64,000 nt of DNA, taken from positions 186,001 through 250,000 of the forward strand of contig DLHG01000007.1 of assembly GCA_002483105.1 (NCBI GenBank), given 5' to 3'. Shown piece after piece: positions 33,066 to 42,529 of the stretch (positions are counted from its first letter, which is position 1; each line of letters begins with the position of its first letter). The position numbers and the translations under genes were made by a program. Source of the DNA: Bacteroidetes bacterium UBA7674. Its GTDB lineage: Bacteria; Bacteroidota; Bacteroidia; Chitinophagales; Chitinophagaceae. Under the pieces are notes generated by a model. That model did not search any database. It had not been told where the DNA came from and was given only the letters and a program-made list of their open reading frames with translations.

Positions 33066-35696
33066 TTACTTTGAGCCCTTTATTATTTTCTCTGTCAGCA
33101 CAATAGCACCTTCTTTGTTGCTTGCTTTCAGTATATACAGGCCTGAAGCCAGGCTGCTCATATCTATGCTATTGGTATTAACATGCTGTAACAATACCCT
33201 TCCGTCTATGCTGCTCACTGTAAGTGTCAGCTTTTCAGTTCCCCCTACATTTACCACGTTGGTAGCAGGGTTAGGATAAACGGCAAGTGAGGTCACATTA
33301 GCCTTCCTGTTGCTGATAGCCAGCGTGTTCTCGTCAAATTCATACGCACCTATATCGGGTGTCAATAAATCACGGACTGTACCGTTGGCATCTATCAATA
33401 TCGCTACAGGGAAACCGCCGTTATCAAAGCTTTGATTCGTAGGCCTGAAATTGCCTGAGGTTGGATCCTGGTAGATCGGGGCTTTAGAAATAGACAAAAG
33501 GTCGCCCAATACGCCCACTTTCCAAAGAAGCAAGGAAGTATAAGACGTGCCGTTGATAGCACCTATTTCAGCATCATCAAGTCCTGAAGCGAGGTAGTAG
33601 TTATTGTTATTGAAAGTAGAACCATTAATAGCATTGGTAAAGTGCATCACGCGGATAGTACCTTCTTCCTCACCGTTCATGGATATCATGTTGTTGCTGA
33701 AATCAAGATTGGCCACTTCTGCACCGTCCTGGTAAAAACCATATGCACCACAATCATCACAACCTGCATTTTCATACTCCAGAGATACAGTATTGTGCTG
33801 GAACTTTACGTAAGATGAACCGCTAGCCCTTAGACCGAACTGGCTGCCATGTGTTCTGAAATTGTAGATGACATTGTTAGCAATGATATCTGCGCTGCCT
33901 TCGCCCGGGTTGCAACCCGTGACGCTGATACCTGACGCCGACATTTCTGATTGCATATCTGCACCAAATGGGTCATGTATTTTATTACCCATTATTAGTG
34001 AACTCTCATTGTAACCAGCAAGCTGGATTCCTGTAAAATCAGCTACATCGCTGCGATCAGGGCGGCTGATGTCGTTACCTTCAATGACAGCTATACTGTT
34101 ATTTGATGCATAGATGCCATAACCATAGAAATCGAGAATAGTATTACCTGTCAAAACATTTCCCGTGATCGTACTGCTTTCGCTGTTACCTGAAAGTATG
34201 ATGCCATAGAAACCGCCTGTGATCGTATTATCCTTGATGATATTGATATCACAGTCAGCATAGTTCACACCTAATGGGGCTTGCGCGTCACCATTTATAA
34301 CAACACCTGCATATTTATCAGAACCATTTGATGATGACGTGGTGTTCACGTTGATATCACAATCATGGATAGTGTTGAAATTTGCATTGTGAATGATGTG
34401 TATACCATAACCGTATTCATTACCTGCAGCACCATTTATTTCAATAGTCAGCTGGTTAATAGTTACATAGTCTGCGCCATCAAGTTTTACGGTTGCACGT
34501 TCTGCGGGATTCACAGAGGTGTGGCGTATCAGGGTATTATTACCATTGATGGTGATCGTGTTCAGCGGAGAGGCTCCACCTATTTGCGGTATCACTACCT
34601 GCTCGTTGTAAGGGCCACTACCGGGTGCTACATTGAATGTAACTGGCCCTGTAATACCGCAGCTCAATGCAACGATAGCATCGTGGAATGAATGGAAGTT
34701 ACCTCCGCCTGTAGGCTGATTGTTATTAATAGTATAGGTATTGCCGCTCAGGCCTGCATTAACCACTACCTGCGTTGTATTAGAGTATGCTACATAAGCG
34801 CCGCATGTTACTTTAGCCCTGTACCAGGTAGTAACAGCCGGTGCACCTATACCTATTATAGGCAATTGCAGCGGCACGCTGTAGTTTGACCATGGCCCGT
34901 TGGCACTGGTTGCATGTTGCCATGTATATGTCTGGCTGGTGGCAGTAGAGTTACCTGAAAGATTCAACTCAAACCAGTCACCCTGGCAAAGCGGACCCGT
35001 GACAGTACTTACAACAGTTCCCGGTGTAGGAGCGGCAGTGCAACTAGGCACCGTAAATACCATAAGGGTATTAGGCCTTTCGTTACCAACATTAAAGTCC
35101 GATGAATTGTATGGCACACCATGATACCACATATATTTACTACTGGCCGTAGTGGAATATTTCCATTGGAAGTCGCCGCTGGTTGTAGTGCTATTATATC
35201 CTGTAGTTGTTTTCCAGTCAACATATACTTCCAGCGAACCGCCCGTGTAAGTATAATAGAAATCGGTAAAGCCTACCCAGTCAGCAAGGCCTATGTTCTG
35301 GTTACAATTATAATTTACAGTAGAAACATGAGTAAAACCATTGTCAATGTAGTCCAGCACGTTCAGGTTATTGCTGCTATATGATGAGCTGTTACCCGCT
35401 CCACGCATATATAGCTTACCCGTTGCACTCGCGCCATTCACAAACTGGTCGTTGGTAGTTTTGTACCACTTCATAGCATGAATGATAACGCCTGGCACAA
35501 TACCCTGTGCTGCCAGTTCACCTTCGGTGAAGAGCAATACCTTCTTTGATTTGTTATTGGACTGGAGTTGATTCCAGGGGCCGGCAGCACTGCCTGAAGC
35601 TGTACCATTGCCCAACTGCACTGTAATAGCAGCTTTCATGGGAGTGCCTGCAATAAGGGTAGCTGCAAGCAAACATAGTAGTCTAGATAATTTCAT
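33066..35696 (-). CDS. Large beta-helix protein with T9SS type A sorting domain
   Basis: 876 aa from MKLSRLLCLLAATLIAG; a 43-residue in-frame extension upstream has no signal peptide and is rejected. After the signal peptide comes a beta-sandwich (about 25-225), an Ig-like module (CQGDWFELNLSGNSTATSQT ..), then a right-handed parallel beta-helix (about 350-720) with repeated turns such as NTIHDCDINVN, NIIKDNTITGGFYGIILSG, SSTITGNVLTGNTI. The C-terminus (LAVYPNPATNVVNVGG ... GLYILKASNKEG) is the sorting signal. Beta-helix proteins bind or cleave polysaccharide; no catalytic set was recognised. Confidence 0.87.
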   Translation of the reverse strand: MKLSRLLCLLAATLIAGTPMKAAITVQLGNGTASGSAAGPWNQLQSNNKSKKVLLFTEGELAAQGIVPGVIIHAMKWYKTTNDQFVNGASATGKLYMRGAGNSSSYSSNNLNVLDYIDNGFTHVSTVNYNCNQNIGLADWVGFTDFYYTYTGGSLEVYVDWKTTTGYNSTTTSGDFQWKYSTTASSKYMWYHGVPYNSSDFNVGNERPNTLMVFTVPSCTAAPTPGTVVSTVTGPLCQGDWFELNLSGNSTATSQTYTWQHATSANGPWSNYSVPLQLPIIGIGAPAVTTWYRAKVTCGAYVAYSNTTQVVVNAGLSGNTYTINNNQPTGGGNFHSFHDAIVALSCGITGPVTFNVAPGSGPYNEQVVIPQIGGASPLNTITINGNNTLIRHTSVNPAERATVKLDGADYVTINQLTIEINGAAGNEYGYGIHIIHNANFNTIHDCDINVNTTSSSNGSDKYAGVVINGDAQAPLGVNYADCDINIIKDNTITGGFYGIILSGNSESSTITGNVLTGNTILDFYGYGIYASNNSIAVIEGNDISRPDRSDVADFTGIQLAGYNESSLIMGNKIHDPFGADMQSEMSASGISVTGCNPGEGSADIIANNVIYNFRTHGSQFGLRASGSSYVKFQHNTVSLEYENAGCDDCGAYGFYQDGAEVANLDFSNNMISMNGEEEGTIRVMHFTNAINGSTFNNNNYYLASGLDDAEIGAINGTSYTSLLLWKVGVLGDLLSISKAPIYQDPTSGNFRPTNQSFDNGGFPVAILIDANGTVRDLLTPDIGAYEFDENTLAISNRKANVTSLAVYPNPATNVVNVGGTEKLTLTVSSIDGRVLLQHVNTNSIDMSSLASGLYILKASNKEGAIVLTEKIIKGSK

Positions 35697-35891
35697 GTTC
35701 AAACAATTTAAAACAAACAAAACAGACCTTTGGCTATACAGCCTTTTTACAAAGGTTAGTAATTTCTTTTTTCTTGTTCTCTTATCAGCTATATGAGATA
35801 CCAGTGTAGGAAATGCTTGTAGCATTATTCGGTATCAGGGCAAATATAACGAAGATATATGTTAACGAGCCAGCAACATATATTTTTTTTC

Positions 35892-35929
35892 AAAAAAAAG
35901 AGCAGAGGCTATAATAGCCCCCGCTCTTT
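35892..35929 (-). terminator. Terminator of the 35954-38581 gene
   Basis: Outer arms 35897-35903 and 35923-35929 (aaagagc and complement) with an inner GC-rich stem; eight T follow on the minus strand. Confidence 0.8.
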
Positions 35930-35953
35930 GTATCATTTTACGCTTTTCGCGTC

Positions 35954-38581
35954 CTATTTTATCTTAATGACCTTCTCAGTCTTTACAATTATACCGTCTT
36001 TATTGATGAGCTGTAATATATAAGTACCTTCAGAAAGCGCTTTCATGTCTATGCGGGTCGCGTTATCCTGTTCTATCACCTTTCTGCCGTCAATGCTCAG
36101 GACGATCGCCTTCACTTTTCCAGGAGCTGAGATGTTGATGGCGTCAGTTGCCGGGTTAGGATAGATGCTTAAGCCGTTGGCAGTCACATTGTTCACTGAT
36201 ACCGGCACAGGGATAGTACCGAATTCATAGGCACCCATGTCAGGGGAAATAATGCTTCTTACCACACCATTAATATCAGTAGCGATATTTACTATTTGTC
36301 CCAGGTTATCAATATTCACATTGGCTGCTGCCAGGTTGCCATTTACCACATCCACATATTGAGGATCTGAAGAAATTGAATTTTGCTCAGCTGCTATAGC
36401 AACCTGCCAATCCATCAGGGTCTCGTAAGGCACTCCACCCATAAATGCTATGTTGGTAGCGCCCGAAGTTCCGTCGGTGAAGAAGTAGTTGTTGTTATTG
36501 AACCCAGCGCCCGACAAAGTATCATCGAAATGCAAAGGTTGTTGTGCCGCATCCCCGGTACCGCTTATTGTGATAATGTTATTCTTAACACTAACATCTG
36601 ATACCGGTAAAAGATGCTGGTAGATACCATATGCACCCATACATCCACCACAGAACGTATTAGCATTTTCAAGGGAAATGGTGTTGTGATAAATATTTAC
36701 GCCCTGCACACCCGAAAGTGCGATACCAGCGTTACCACCTAAACTGTTCATGTTATAGACAACATTATTGGCTATCACATTCTTATTAGAATCCGTGATC
36801 ATGCTGTTAGACAGACGAATGGCAATAGCATTGATCGGCGAATTTTCGTTGGTCGCAGCGGGATCGTGTACTTTATTGGCCGTCACCATTGCACCTGACT
36901 GTGCAGTAAGATATATACCATAGAAGTCTCTCAAGTTAACCTTTGTAGGGCGGCTCAAATTGTTGCTGTCCACTACTGTACCTGCTGCATTTGCTGCATA
37001 TACGCCATACTCCACAAAGTCTACCAATGTATTACCACTAACGATATTCCCTTGTAATGGGTTGCTGTTATCTCCTGCTATTGCAATAGCATAATAACCA
37101 CCTTTAATGGTATTGTTTATAATACTGTTGTGGTCGCAGTTACTGTTCATACCGTCTACAGGCAGTGGTCCGTCACCATTGATAACAATAGCACCGTATT
37201 TGGCTGTATCTACATACCAGTCTATCGGCCTGTTCTCTATATCACAGTTCTTCACCACATTGTAATCAGCATCGTTTGTCATTTGCACACTCTGGCCATA
37301 CATATATTCATACGAAGAAAAGTTAGGAGTGGTCTTTATCACCAGACCATTGAATGTTATGTAGTCGGCGCCGTTCAGTTTTATTGTAGCAAGGCCACCT
37401 GTAGTATCATCAGGCTGCTTCAGTATAGTACCGTTACCATTAAAGGTTACTTTATTAATTGCAGACGCACCCGCTACTTCATTGATGATTATCTTCTCTT
37501 CATAAGGTCCGCTACCCGGAACCGTATTGAAAGTCACAGGACCTGATACGCCGCAATTCAATGCAGCAGCGGCATCTGTATAAGAATGGTAATTATTCCC
37601 ACCTGTCGGCAATGCATTATTGATTGTGAAGGTTCCTGTCAGTCCCGGATTTACTTGTATTTCCAATGGAGTAGAATAGGCAGATGCGCTACCACAAGTC
37701 AGTAACGCCCTGAACCATGTAGCGGCTGACGGTGCGCCAAGGCCTATTATTGGTTGCGGAAGTGGAACACTATAAGTAGTCCATGGTCCGCTTGAAGATG
37801 GTGCTGTTTCCCAGGTATATTCTGTCTGACCGGGTGCGTAGCTTTCATTTTGCAGGTCTAATTCTATATTAGTACCTGGACAAACGTTTGTTGACGCACT
37901 CGATATAGTGGTACCACCATATAAGTTACCACAAGTAGCTGCATCAAACTCAAACTGTGTATTGGGCCTGAATAAATGCGCTATAAAATTACCAACATAG
38001 GAATTGTCGCTCTTTAATAAATATTTTTCACTTGTAGAATCACACCTCCATTGCAGCTGAGAGGTATATTCAAGGCCGGGGATGTCCTGCAACATTTCAT
38101 ACCTTACGTACACTTCAAGGTCATTACCGGTATATTCAAAGCTGAAGTCTGAGAAACCTTTCCAACCTTCACCAGCGAGATTATACGCCGTTGTGATATC
38201 AACCGTGTCATAAGCTATAAATGCAGTATCCGTATATTCCGGCACTGATGTGAAGTTCACATATCCGCCTACGGGCAGTGTAATAGGGTTCTCCCTGATG
38301 TACAATATCATCCGGGCATGTGCACCATTGTTCAGGCTATCATCACCTATTTTATACCATTTCAAGGAGTGTATCACAGACCCCGGTGTAATACCAATAG
38401 CATTCAGTTCCGCCGCTTTGTATGCGTATATCCTGCCGTTGTCTTCATTGGAGTTAGTGTTTCTGAATGGGCCATACAGATTATGGTCGATAGTTCCATA
38501 CCCTATCTGGTCAACAGTTTGTGCATTCGCGCCCAATGATAAGGCAGATGCAGCTAAGATGAGTAATTGTTTCAGTTTCAT
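35954..38581 (-). CDS. Large beta-helix T9SS type A protein, paralog of the preceding gene
   Basis: 875 aa with signal peptide MKLKQLLILAASALSLGANAQ. Same order of parts as 33066-35696: beta-sandwich, Ig-like module (CPGTNIELDLQNESYAPGQT ..), and a beta-helix with turns like YNVVKNCDIENRP, NSIINNTIKGGYYAIAIAG and GNIVSGNTLVDFVEYGVYAA, then a sorting domain (LSIYPNPATDAINISAPGK ... IVKTEKVIKIK). Motifs such as FNGNGTILKQ / INGNNTLIRH and GAYGIYQ / GAYGFYQ line up, so this is a tandem duplicate. Substrate unknown. Confidence 0.87.
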   Translation of the reverse strand: MKLKQLLILAASALSLGANAQTVDQIGYGTIDHNLYGPFRNTNSNEDNGRIYAYKAAELNAIGITPGSVIHSLKWYKIGDDSLNNGAHARMILYIRENPITLPVGGYVNFTSVPEYTDTAFIAYDTVDITTAYNLAGEGWKGFSDFSFEYTGNDLEVYVRYEMLQDIPGLEYTSQLQWRCDSTSEKYLLKSDNSYVGNFIAHLFRPNTQFEFDAATCGNLYGGTTISSASTNVCPGTNIELDLQNESYAPGQTEYTWETAPSSSGPWTTYSVPLPQPIIGLGAPSAATWFRALLTCGSASAYSTPLEIQVNPGLTGTFTINNALPTGGNNYHSYTDAAAALNCGVSGPVTFNTVPGSGPYEEKIIINEVAGASAINKVTFNGNGTILKQPDDTTGGLATIKLNGADYITFNGLVIKTTPNFSSYEYMYGQSVQMTNDADYNVVKNCDIENRPIDWYVDTAKYGAIVINGDGPLPVDGMNSNCDHNSIINNTIKGGYYAIAIAGDNSNPLQGNIVSGNTLVDFVEYGVYAANAAGTVVDSNNLSRPTKVNLRDFYGIYLTAQSGAMVTANKVHDPAATNENSPINAIAIRLSNSMITDSNKNVIANNVVYNMNSLGGNAGIALSGVQGVNIYHNTISLENANTFCGGCMGAYGIYQHLLPVSDVSVKNNIITISGTGDAAQQPLHFDDTLSGAGFNNNNYFFTDGTSGATNIAFMGGVPYETLMDWQVAIAAEQNSISSDPQYVDVVNGNLAAANVNIDNLGQIVNIATDINGVVRSIISPDMGAYEFGTIPVPVSVNNVTANGLSIYPNPATDAINISAPGKVKAIVLSIDGRKVIEQDNATRIDMKALSEGTYILQLINKDGIIVKTEKVIKIK

Positions 38582-38692
38582 AACTGTGGTTTTGTTTTTT
38601 TGTTCTCGGGCTTAGAGCCAACAATTCAAGCAACAAAAAAAAACATTAAACCACAGAAGTGCTGTTATCTGTATGTTATTGCCATATAACAG

Positions 38693-38725
38693 AAAGCCTC
38701 CGCCGAAAATTTCGGCAGAGGCTTT
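38693..38725 (-). terminator. Terminator of glnN
   Basis: 16-bp stem with one mismatch, 38693-38708 with 38710-38725; T-rich on the minus strand after the stem, although not a pure run. Confidence 0.65.
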
Positions 38726-38745
38726 CATTATTGTATGTCTATCTA

Positions 38746-40938
38746 CTAGCGCAGGTACAACAGTTCGCGATACTTAGGCAGTGGCCACATTTTATCGTCC
38801 ACCAGTAGTTCCAGTTTATCAGCGTTGTCACGTATTTCGTCAAAGTGTGTTTTCACTTCTTTGCAATACATCTCGGCACGCTTGTGCATGTCTTCGGTAT
38901 TGTTAGCACGCTTGCGCGCATCTATCATTGACTCTACATTGTCATTGATCTTCTGAATGTGCCCGCTGATCACTTTCAGCAGGTTCAGTTGTGCTTTGTA
39001 CGTTTCTTCACCCAGGCCTACTTCTTTTAATCCTTTCACGTTGTTCAATAGCACGTTTTGATATTGCACGGCCGCAGGTAGTATGTGGTTAGTAGCCATG
39101 TAGCCAAGGATGCGGGCTTCTATCTGCACCTTCTTCACATAGTCTTCCAGCATTATCTCGTGGCGGGCTTCCAGCTCACGCTTAGAATAGATACCGTTAT
39201 TATAGAAGAGTTGTTTTGCTTTTTCCGTGATGTACGCATCAAGCGCTTCCGGTGTCGTTTTGAAATTGTTCAATCCACGCTTCTTAGCTTCTTCAGCCCA
39301 TTCGTCGCTGTAGTTGTCCCCTTCAAATAAGATGTCACGAGATTCAGCAATGTACTTCCGCAGCATATGCATGATCGCTATTTCTTTCTTCTCGCCTTTT
39401 TCTATCAGGGCATCTACTTCACGCTTAAAGTTTCTCAGCGCATCAGTCATGATGGTGTTCAGCACTGTCATTGGCGAACCGCAGTTGGCAGAAGAACCTA
39501 CCGCACGGAACTCAAATTTATTACCGGTGAACGCGAACGGAGATGTACGGTTACGATCTGTGTTGTCCATCAACAGCTCAGGTATTTGCTTATGGATATC
39601 CAGTTTCAGTATCACTTCGTCTTGCTCACTGAATTTATCCTTCACACGTGTTTCTACTTCATTCAGTACTTCAGTAAGGTACTTACCTATATATACCGAT
39701 ATGATAGCAGGAGGTGCTTCGTTCGCACCCAGGCGGTGATCGTTGTTTGCAGAGGCTATCGCTGCGCGCAGCAGGTCAGCATGCTCATGTACAGCCTTGA
39801 TGGTATTAACGAAGAACGTTAAGAACATCAGGTTAGTACGCGGGGTTTTACCCGGAGACAGCAGGTTCACACCTGTATCAGTTGCAAGGCTCCAGTTATT
39901 GTGCTTACCACTACCGTTCACACCGGCGAATGGTTTTTCGTGCAGCAACACTTTTAGCTTGTGGCGTTTAGCAACCTTTGCCATCACGTCCATCAGCAGA
40001 GAGTTATGGTCTACAGCTATGTTACACTCTTCAAACATTGGAGCACACTCAAATTGTCCCGGTGCAACTTCGTTGTGACGGGTACGCAAAGGAATACCCA
40101 GCTTGTAAGACTCTTGTTCGAAATCTTGCATGAACGCGTAAGTGCGCTCAGGTATTGAACCGAAGTAGTGATCTTCCAGTTGTTGTCCTTTTGCAGGAGC
40201 GTGGCCAACTAATGTACGTCCGCACATTACCAGGTCAGGACGGGCGTTAGCAAGTGTTTCGTCTATTACAAAGTACTCTTGTTCCCAACCAAGAGTTGCA
40301 GTTACCTTAGTTACATTCTTATCAAAATAGTGACATACATCAACCGCAGCTTTGTCCAGTGCAGCTATTGATTTTAACAGTGGTGCTTTGTAATCCAGGC
40401 TCTCACCATTGTATGCTATGAATATAGTAGGGATGCAAAGTGTCTTGCCATGTCCGCTCTCCATAATGAAAGCAGGAGATGAAGGATCCCATGCGGTATA
40501 ACCACGTGCTTCGAATGTAGCACGGATACCACCATTCGGGAAGCTCGATGCATCGGGCTCTTGCTGTATCAGCGCATCACCATCGAACAATTCGATAGTA
40601 GAGCCGTCGCTTTTTATAGTAAAGAATGAGTCATGCTTTTCCGCGGTAGTGCCGGTCAGTGGCTGGAACCAGTGGGTGTAGTGGGTAACACCACGCTCTT
40701 CAGACCATGCTTTCATTCCTGTAGCTATCTGGTCTGCCATGCGGCGGTCTATCTTTGAACCTGATTTTATTGAGCTCATCAGGCTTTTGTAAGCCTCATC
40801 GCTCAGGTATTCACGCATGGTGCGACCCGTGAATACATTACTGTTGAACATGGCTGAGATCTTCTTCCCGTTGTAGTGGGAGATGTTTTTCTCTTCTTTA
40901 CCGAGTTCTTGTAAAGCCAGATGGCGTAGAGATGACAT
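38746..40938 (-). CDS. glnN: Type III glutamine synthetase
   Basis: 730 aa, the typical length of GSIII (types I and II are much shorter). Begins MSSLRHLALQELGKEEKNIS. Family signatures include FNSNVFTGRTMREYLS, HYTHWFQPLTGTTAEKHDSF, the metal-binding LGWEQEYFVID, and KHNNWSLATDTGVNLLSPG for ATP. It makes glutamine from glutamate and ammonia. It stands alone between terminators, a common arrangement in Bacteroidota. Confidence 0.96.
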   Translation of the reverse strand: MSSLRHLALQELGKEEKNISHYNGKKISAMFNSNVFTGRTMREYLSDEAYKSLMSSIKSGSKIDRRMADQIATGMKAWSEERGVTHYTHWFQPLTGTTAEKHDSFFTIKSDGSTIELFDGDALIQQEPDASSFPNGGIRATFEARGYTAWDPSSPAFIMESGHGKTLCIPTIFIAYNGESLDYKAPLLKSIAALDKAAVDVCHYFDKNVTKVTATLGWEQEYFVIDETLANARPDLVMCGRTLVGHAPAKGQQLEDHYFGSIPERTYAFMQDFEQESYKLGIPLRTRHNEVAPGQFECAPMFEECNIAVDHNSLLMDVMAKVAKRHKLKVLLHEKPFAGVNGSGKHNNWSLATDTGVNLLSPGKTPRTNLMFLTFFVNTIKAVHEHADLLRAAIASANNDHRLGANEAPPAIISVYIGKYLTEVLNEVETRVKDKFSEQDEVILKLDIHKQIPELLMDNTDRNRTSPFAFTGNKFEFRAVGSSANCGSPMTVLNTIMTDALRNFKREVDALIEKGEKKEIAIMHMLRKYIAESRDILFEGDNYSDEWAEEAKKRGLNNFKTTPEALDAYITEKAKQLFYNNGIYSKRELEARHEIMLEDYVKKVQIEARILGYMATNHILPAAVQYQNVLLNNVKGLKEVGLGEETYKAQLNLLKVISGHIQKINDNVESMIDARKRANNTEDMHKRAEMYCKEVKTHFDEIRDNADKLELLVDDKMWPLPKYRELLYLR

Positions 40939-41039
40939 AAATATTAGATTTTGTGCAAATCTAAATGAATTTTAGAAAATCTTCCAAATTTTTCAAAAAA
41001 ATCTCTAAAAAATAAACGTTATAAAAATAATAATTTGTG

Positions 41040-41678
41040 TTACGTTATCTCCCAATCCTGTGCATCTACCACATAAACACAAGAAAAATCAGGTTCTATG
41101 CTTCCTTCAAGGGTTAAAAGCCTATGTGGCGATGTCAAATTTAAAAATATATTTATATTATACTTTTCATCCTTTTTCTCCAGATAATTGAGTTCCAGGT
41201 GATCTACAAATTCTACACCCCTCATCCCCTGCCACTTATATGCCGCCTCTTTGGCACTCCAGGCGAGGGTGAGCATTTTAGGGTCGTTATTGAAAAATCT
41301 CTGCTCGTCAGCCGTCAGGTATTTGTGCTGCAGCACCGTCATGCGCTCATGCCAGGTCTGTATATCTATTCCGCATTCATTGTAAGGACTGATAATAACA
41401 GCGACATACGGCCAGGAATGGGAAATAGAGAATAAATACTGGTTATCATCAATACGCGGTTTGTCTTGCCCGTCAGGGCGGATATTCAATAAAGGAAAAT
41501 CCTGCTTCAGGTATTTGAGCAGAAAACGCCCGGCAAGAAACTCCATACGGCGCTTCTCGTTCTTAATATCAGACACTATACCGGTGCGCTCGGTAAAAAA
41601 TGCTTCCGGCTCATCAATTTTCCAGATAGCAGCCAGGCTATCATGACCCACACTCCATTCTCTGTATAAAGGCATCAT
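41040..41678 (-). CDS. 4'-phosphopantetheinyl transferase (Sfp type)
   Basis: 212 aa. The magnesium-binding motif NECGIDIQTWHER and the second motif AWSAKEAAYKWQG are both present, with an N-terminal half (FLAGRFLLKYL .. SISHSWPYVAVI) matching the pseudo-dimeric Sfp fold. It moves the phosphopantetheine arm of CoA to a carrier-protein serine. No polyketide or peptide synthase is nearby, so it may serve the fatty acid carrier protein. Confidence 0.9.
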   Translation of the reverse strand: MMPLYREWSVGHDSLAAIWKIDEPEAFFTERTGIVSDIKNEKRRMEFLAGRFLLKYLKQDFPLLNIRPDGQDKPRIDDNQYLFSISHSWPYVAVIISPYNECGIDIQTWHERMTVLQHKYLTADEQRFFNNDPKMLTLAWSAKEAAYKWQGMRGVEFVDHLELNYLEKKDEKYNINIFLNLTSPHRLLTLEGSIEPDFSCVYVVDAQDWEIT

Positions 41679-41781
41679 TCAAAAATAACCAGTAACAAGA
41701 GATAATCAACAATTTTCAGAGACTTATAAACATTACGGTTTATGATGCATCAACTGGCCAACTTATAAACCTATCAACTCC

Positions 41782-41789
41782 TATATTTG
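41782..41789 (+). promoter_or_regulatory. -7 box abutting dcd
   Basis: TATATTTG ends 4 nt before the ATG at 41794, so a transcript would begin at or near the start codon. Confidence 0.45.
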
Positions 41790-41793
41790 CCCC

Positions 41794-42330
41794 ATGATCC
41801 TCTCAGACGGCAAAATTCTTGAAGAAATAGAAAGTGGCAGCATTGTTATTGAGCCATTTGACAGAAAATACCTGGGGACCAACTCTTACGATGTGCACCT
41901 GGGCAAGCACCTGGCCATATACAAAGACGCCGTGCTGGATGCCAAGAAGCACAACCAGATAGAACACTTTGAAATTCCTGATGAAGGCTATGTGCTGCAA
42001 CCGGGAATGCTTTACCTGGGCGTAACTGCAGAATATACAGAGACTCATAACCATGTACCGTTCCTGGAAGGGAAGTCCTCTACCGGCCGCCTGGGTATAG
42101 ATATACATGCCACAGCAGGCAAGGGTGATGTGGGCTTCTGCAACTCATGGACCCTGGAGATATCCTGCGTGCATCCCGTTCGGATATATGCAGGAATGCC
42201 AATAGGCCAGCTGATCTACTTCCCGGTAGATGGCGAGATAATGACCAAATACAACGATAAAAAGAACGCAAAATATAACGATCGCAGCATCCGCCCCGTA
42301 GAGAGCATGATGTGGAAGAACGAGTTTTAA
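41794..42330 (+). CDS. dcd: dCTP deaminase
   Basis: 178 aa, a trimeric dUTPase-like fold. Motifs: KYLGTNSYDVHLGKHLAIY, the substrate loop EGKSSTGRLGIDIHATAG, and WTLEISC with the catalytic Glu. It supplies dUTP, and so dUMP for ThyA, which is encoded elsewhere in this window. The bifunctional form cannot be told apart from sequence alone. Single gene with its own terminator. Confidence 0.95.
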   Translation: MILSDGKILEEIESGSIVIEPFDRKYLGTNSYDVHLGKHLAIYKDAVLDAKKHNQIEHFEIPDEGYVLQPGMLYLGVTAEYTETHNHVPFLEGKSSTGRLGIDIHATAGKGDVGFCNSWTLEISCVHPVRIYAGMPIGQLIYFPVDGEIMTKYNDKKNAKYNDRSIRPVESMMWKNEF

Positions 42331-42356
42331 TACCTATAGCAATAATGTGTGTTTGT

Positions 42357-42385
42357 AAAAAGGAGCCTTCGAGGCTCCTTTTTTG
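42357..42385 (+). terminator. Terminator of dcd
   Basis: Arms 42361-42368 and 42372-42379 (aggagcct and complement), extended by A:T pairs, then TTTTTT. Confidence 0.85.
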
Positions 42386-42529
42386 ATTAATTTAATTAAA
42401 AGATTTAATGTGTCCTTTTATCTTTAACTCATAGTTAGAAAAAATCATGTCTTTTATATCCTAACGAATCACGTTAAGTGTTCGTCTATCATATTATAAC
42501 TACTTCTTCACTTTCTTAAACTAAAACCG

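Noticed and set aside
41722..41770. Direct repeat ACTTATAAAC (41722 and 41761) upstream of dcd
   Set aside because: Could be an operator, but two 10-bp A/T-rich copies are not enough to claim a site.
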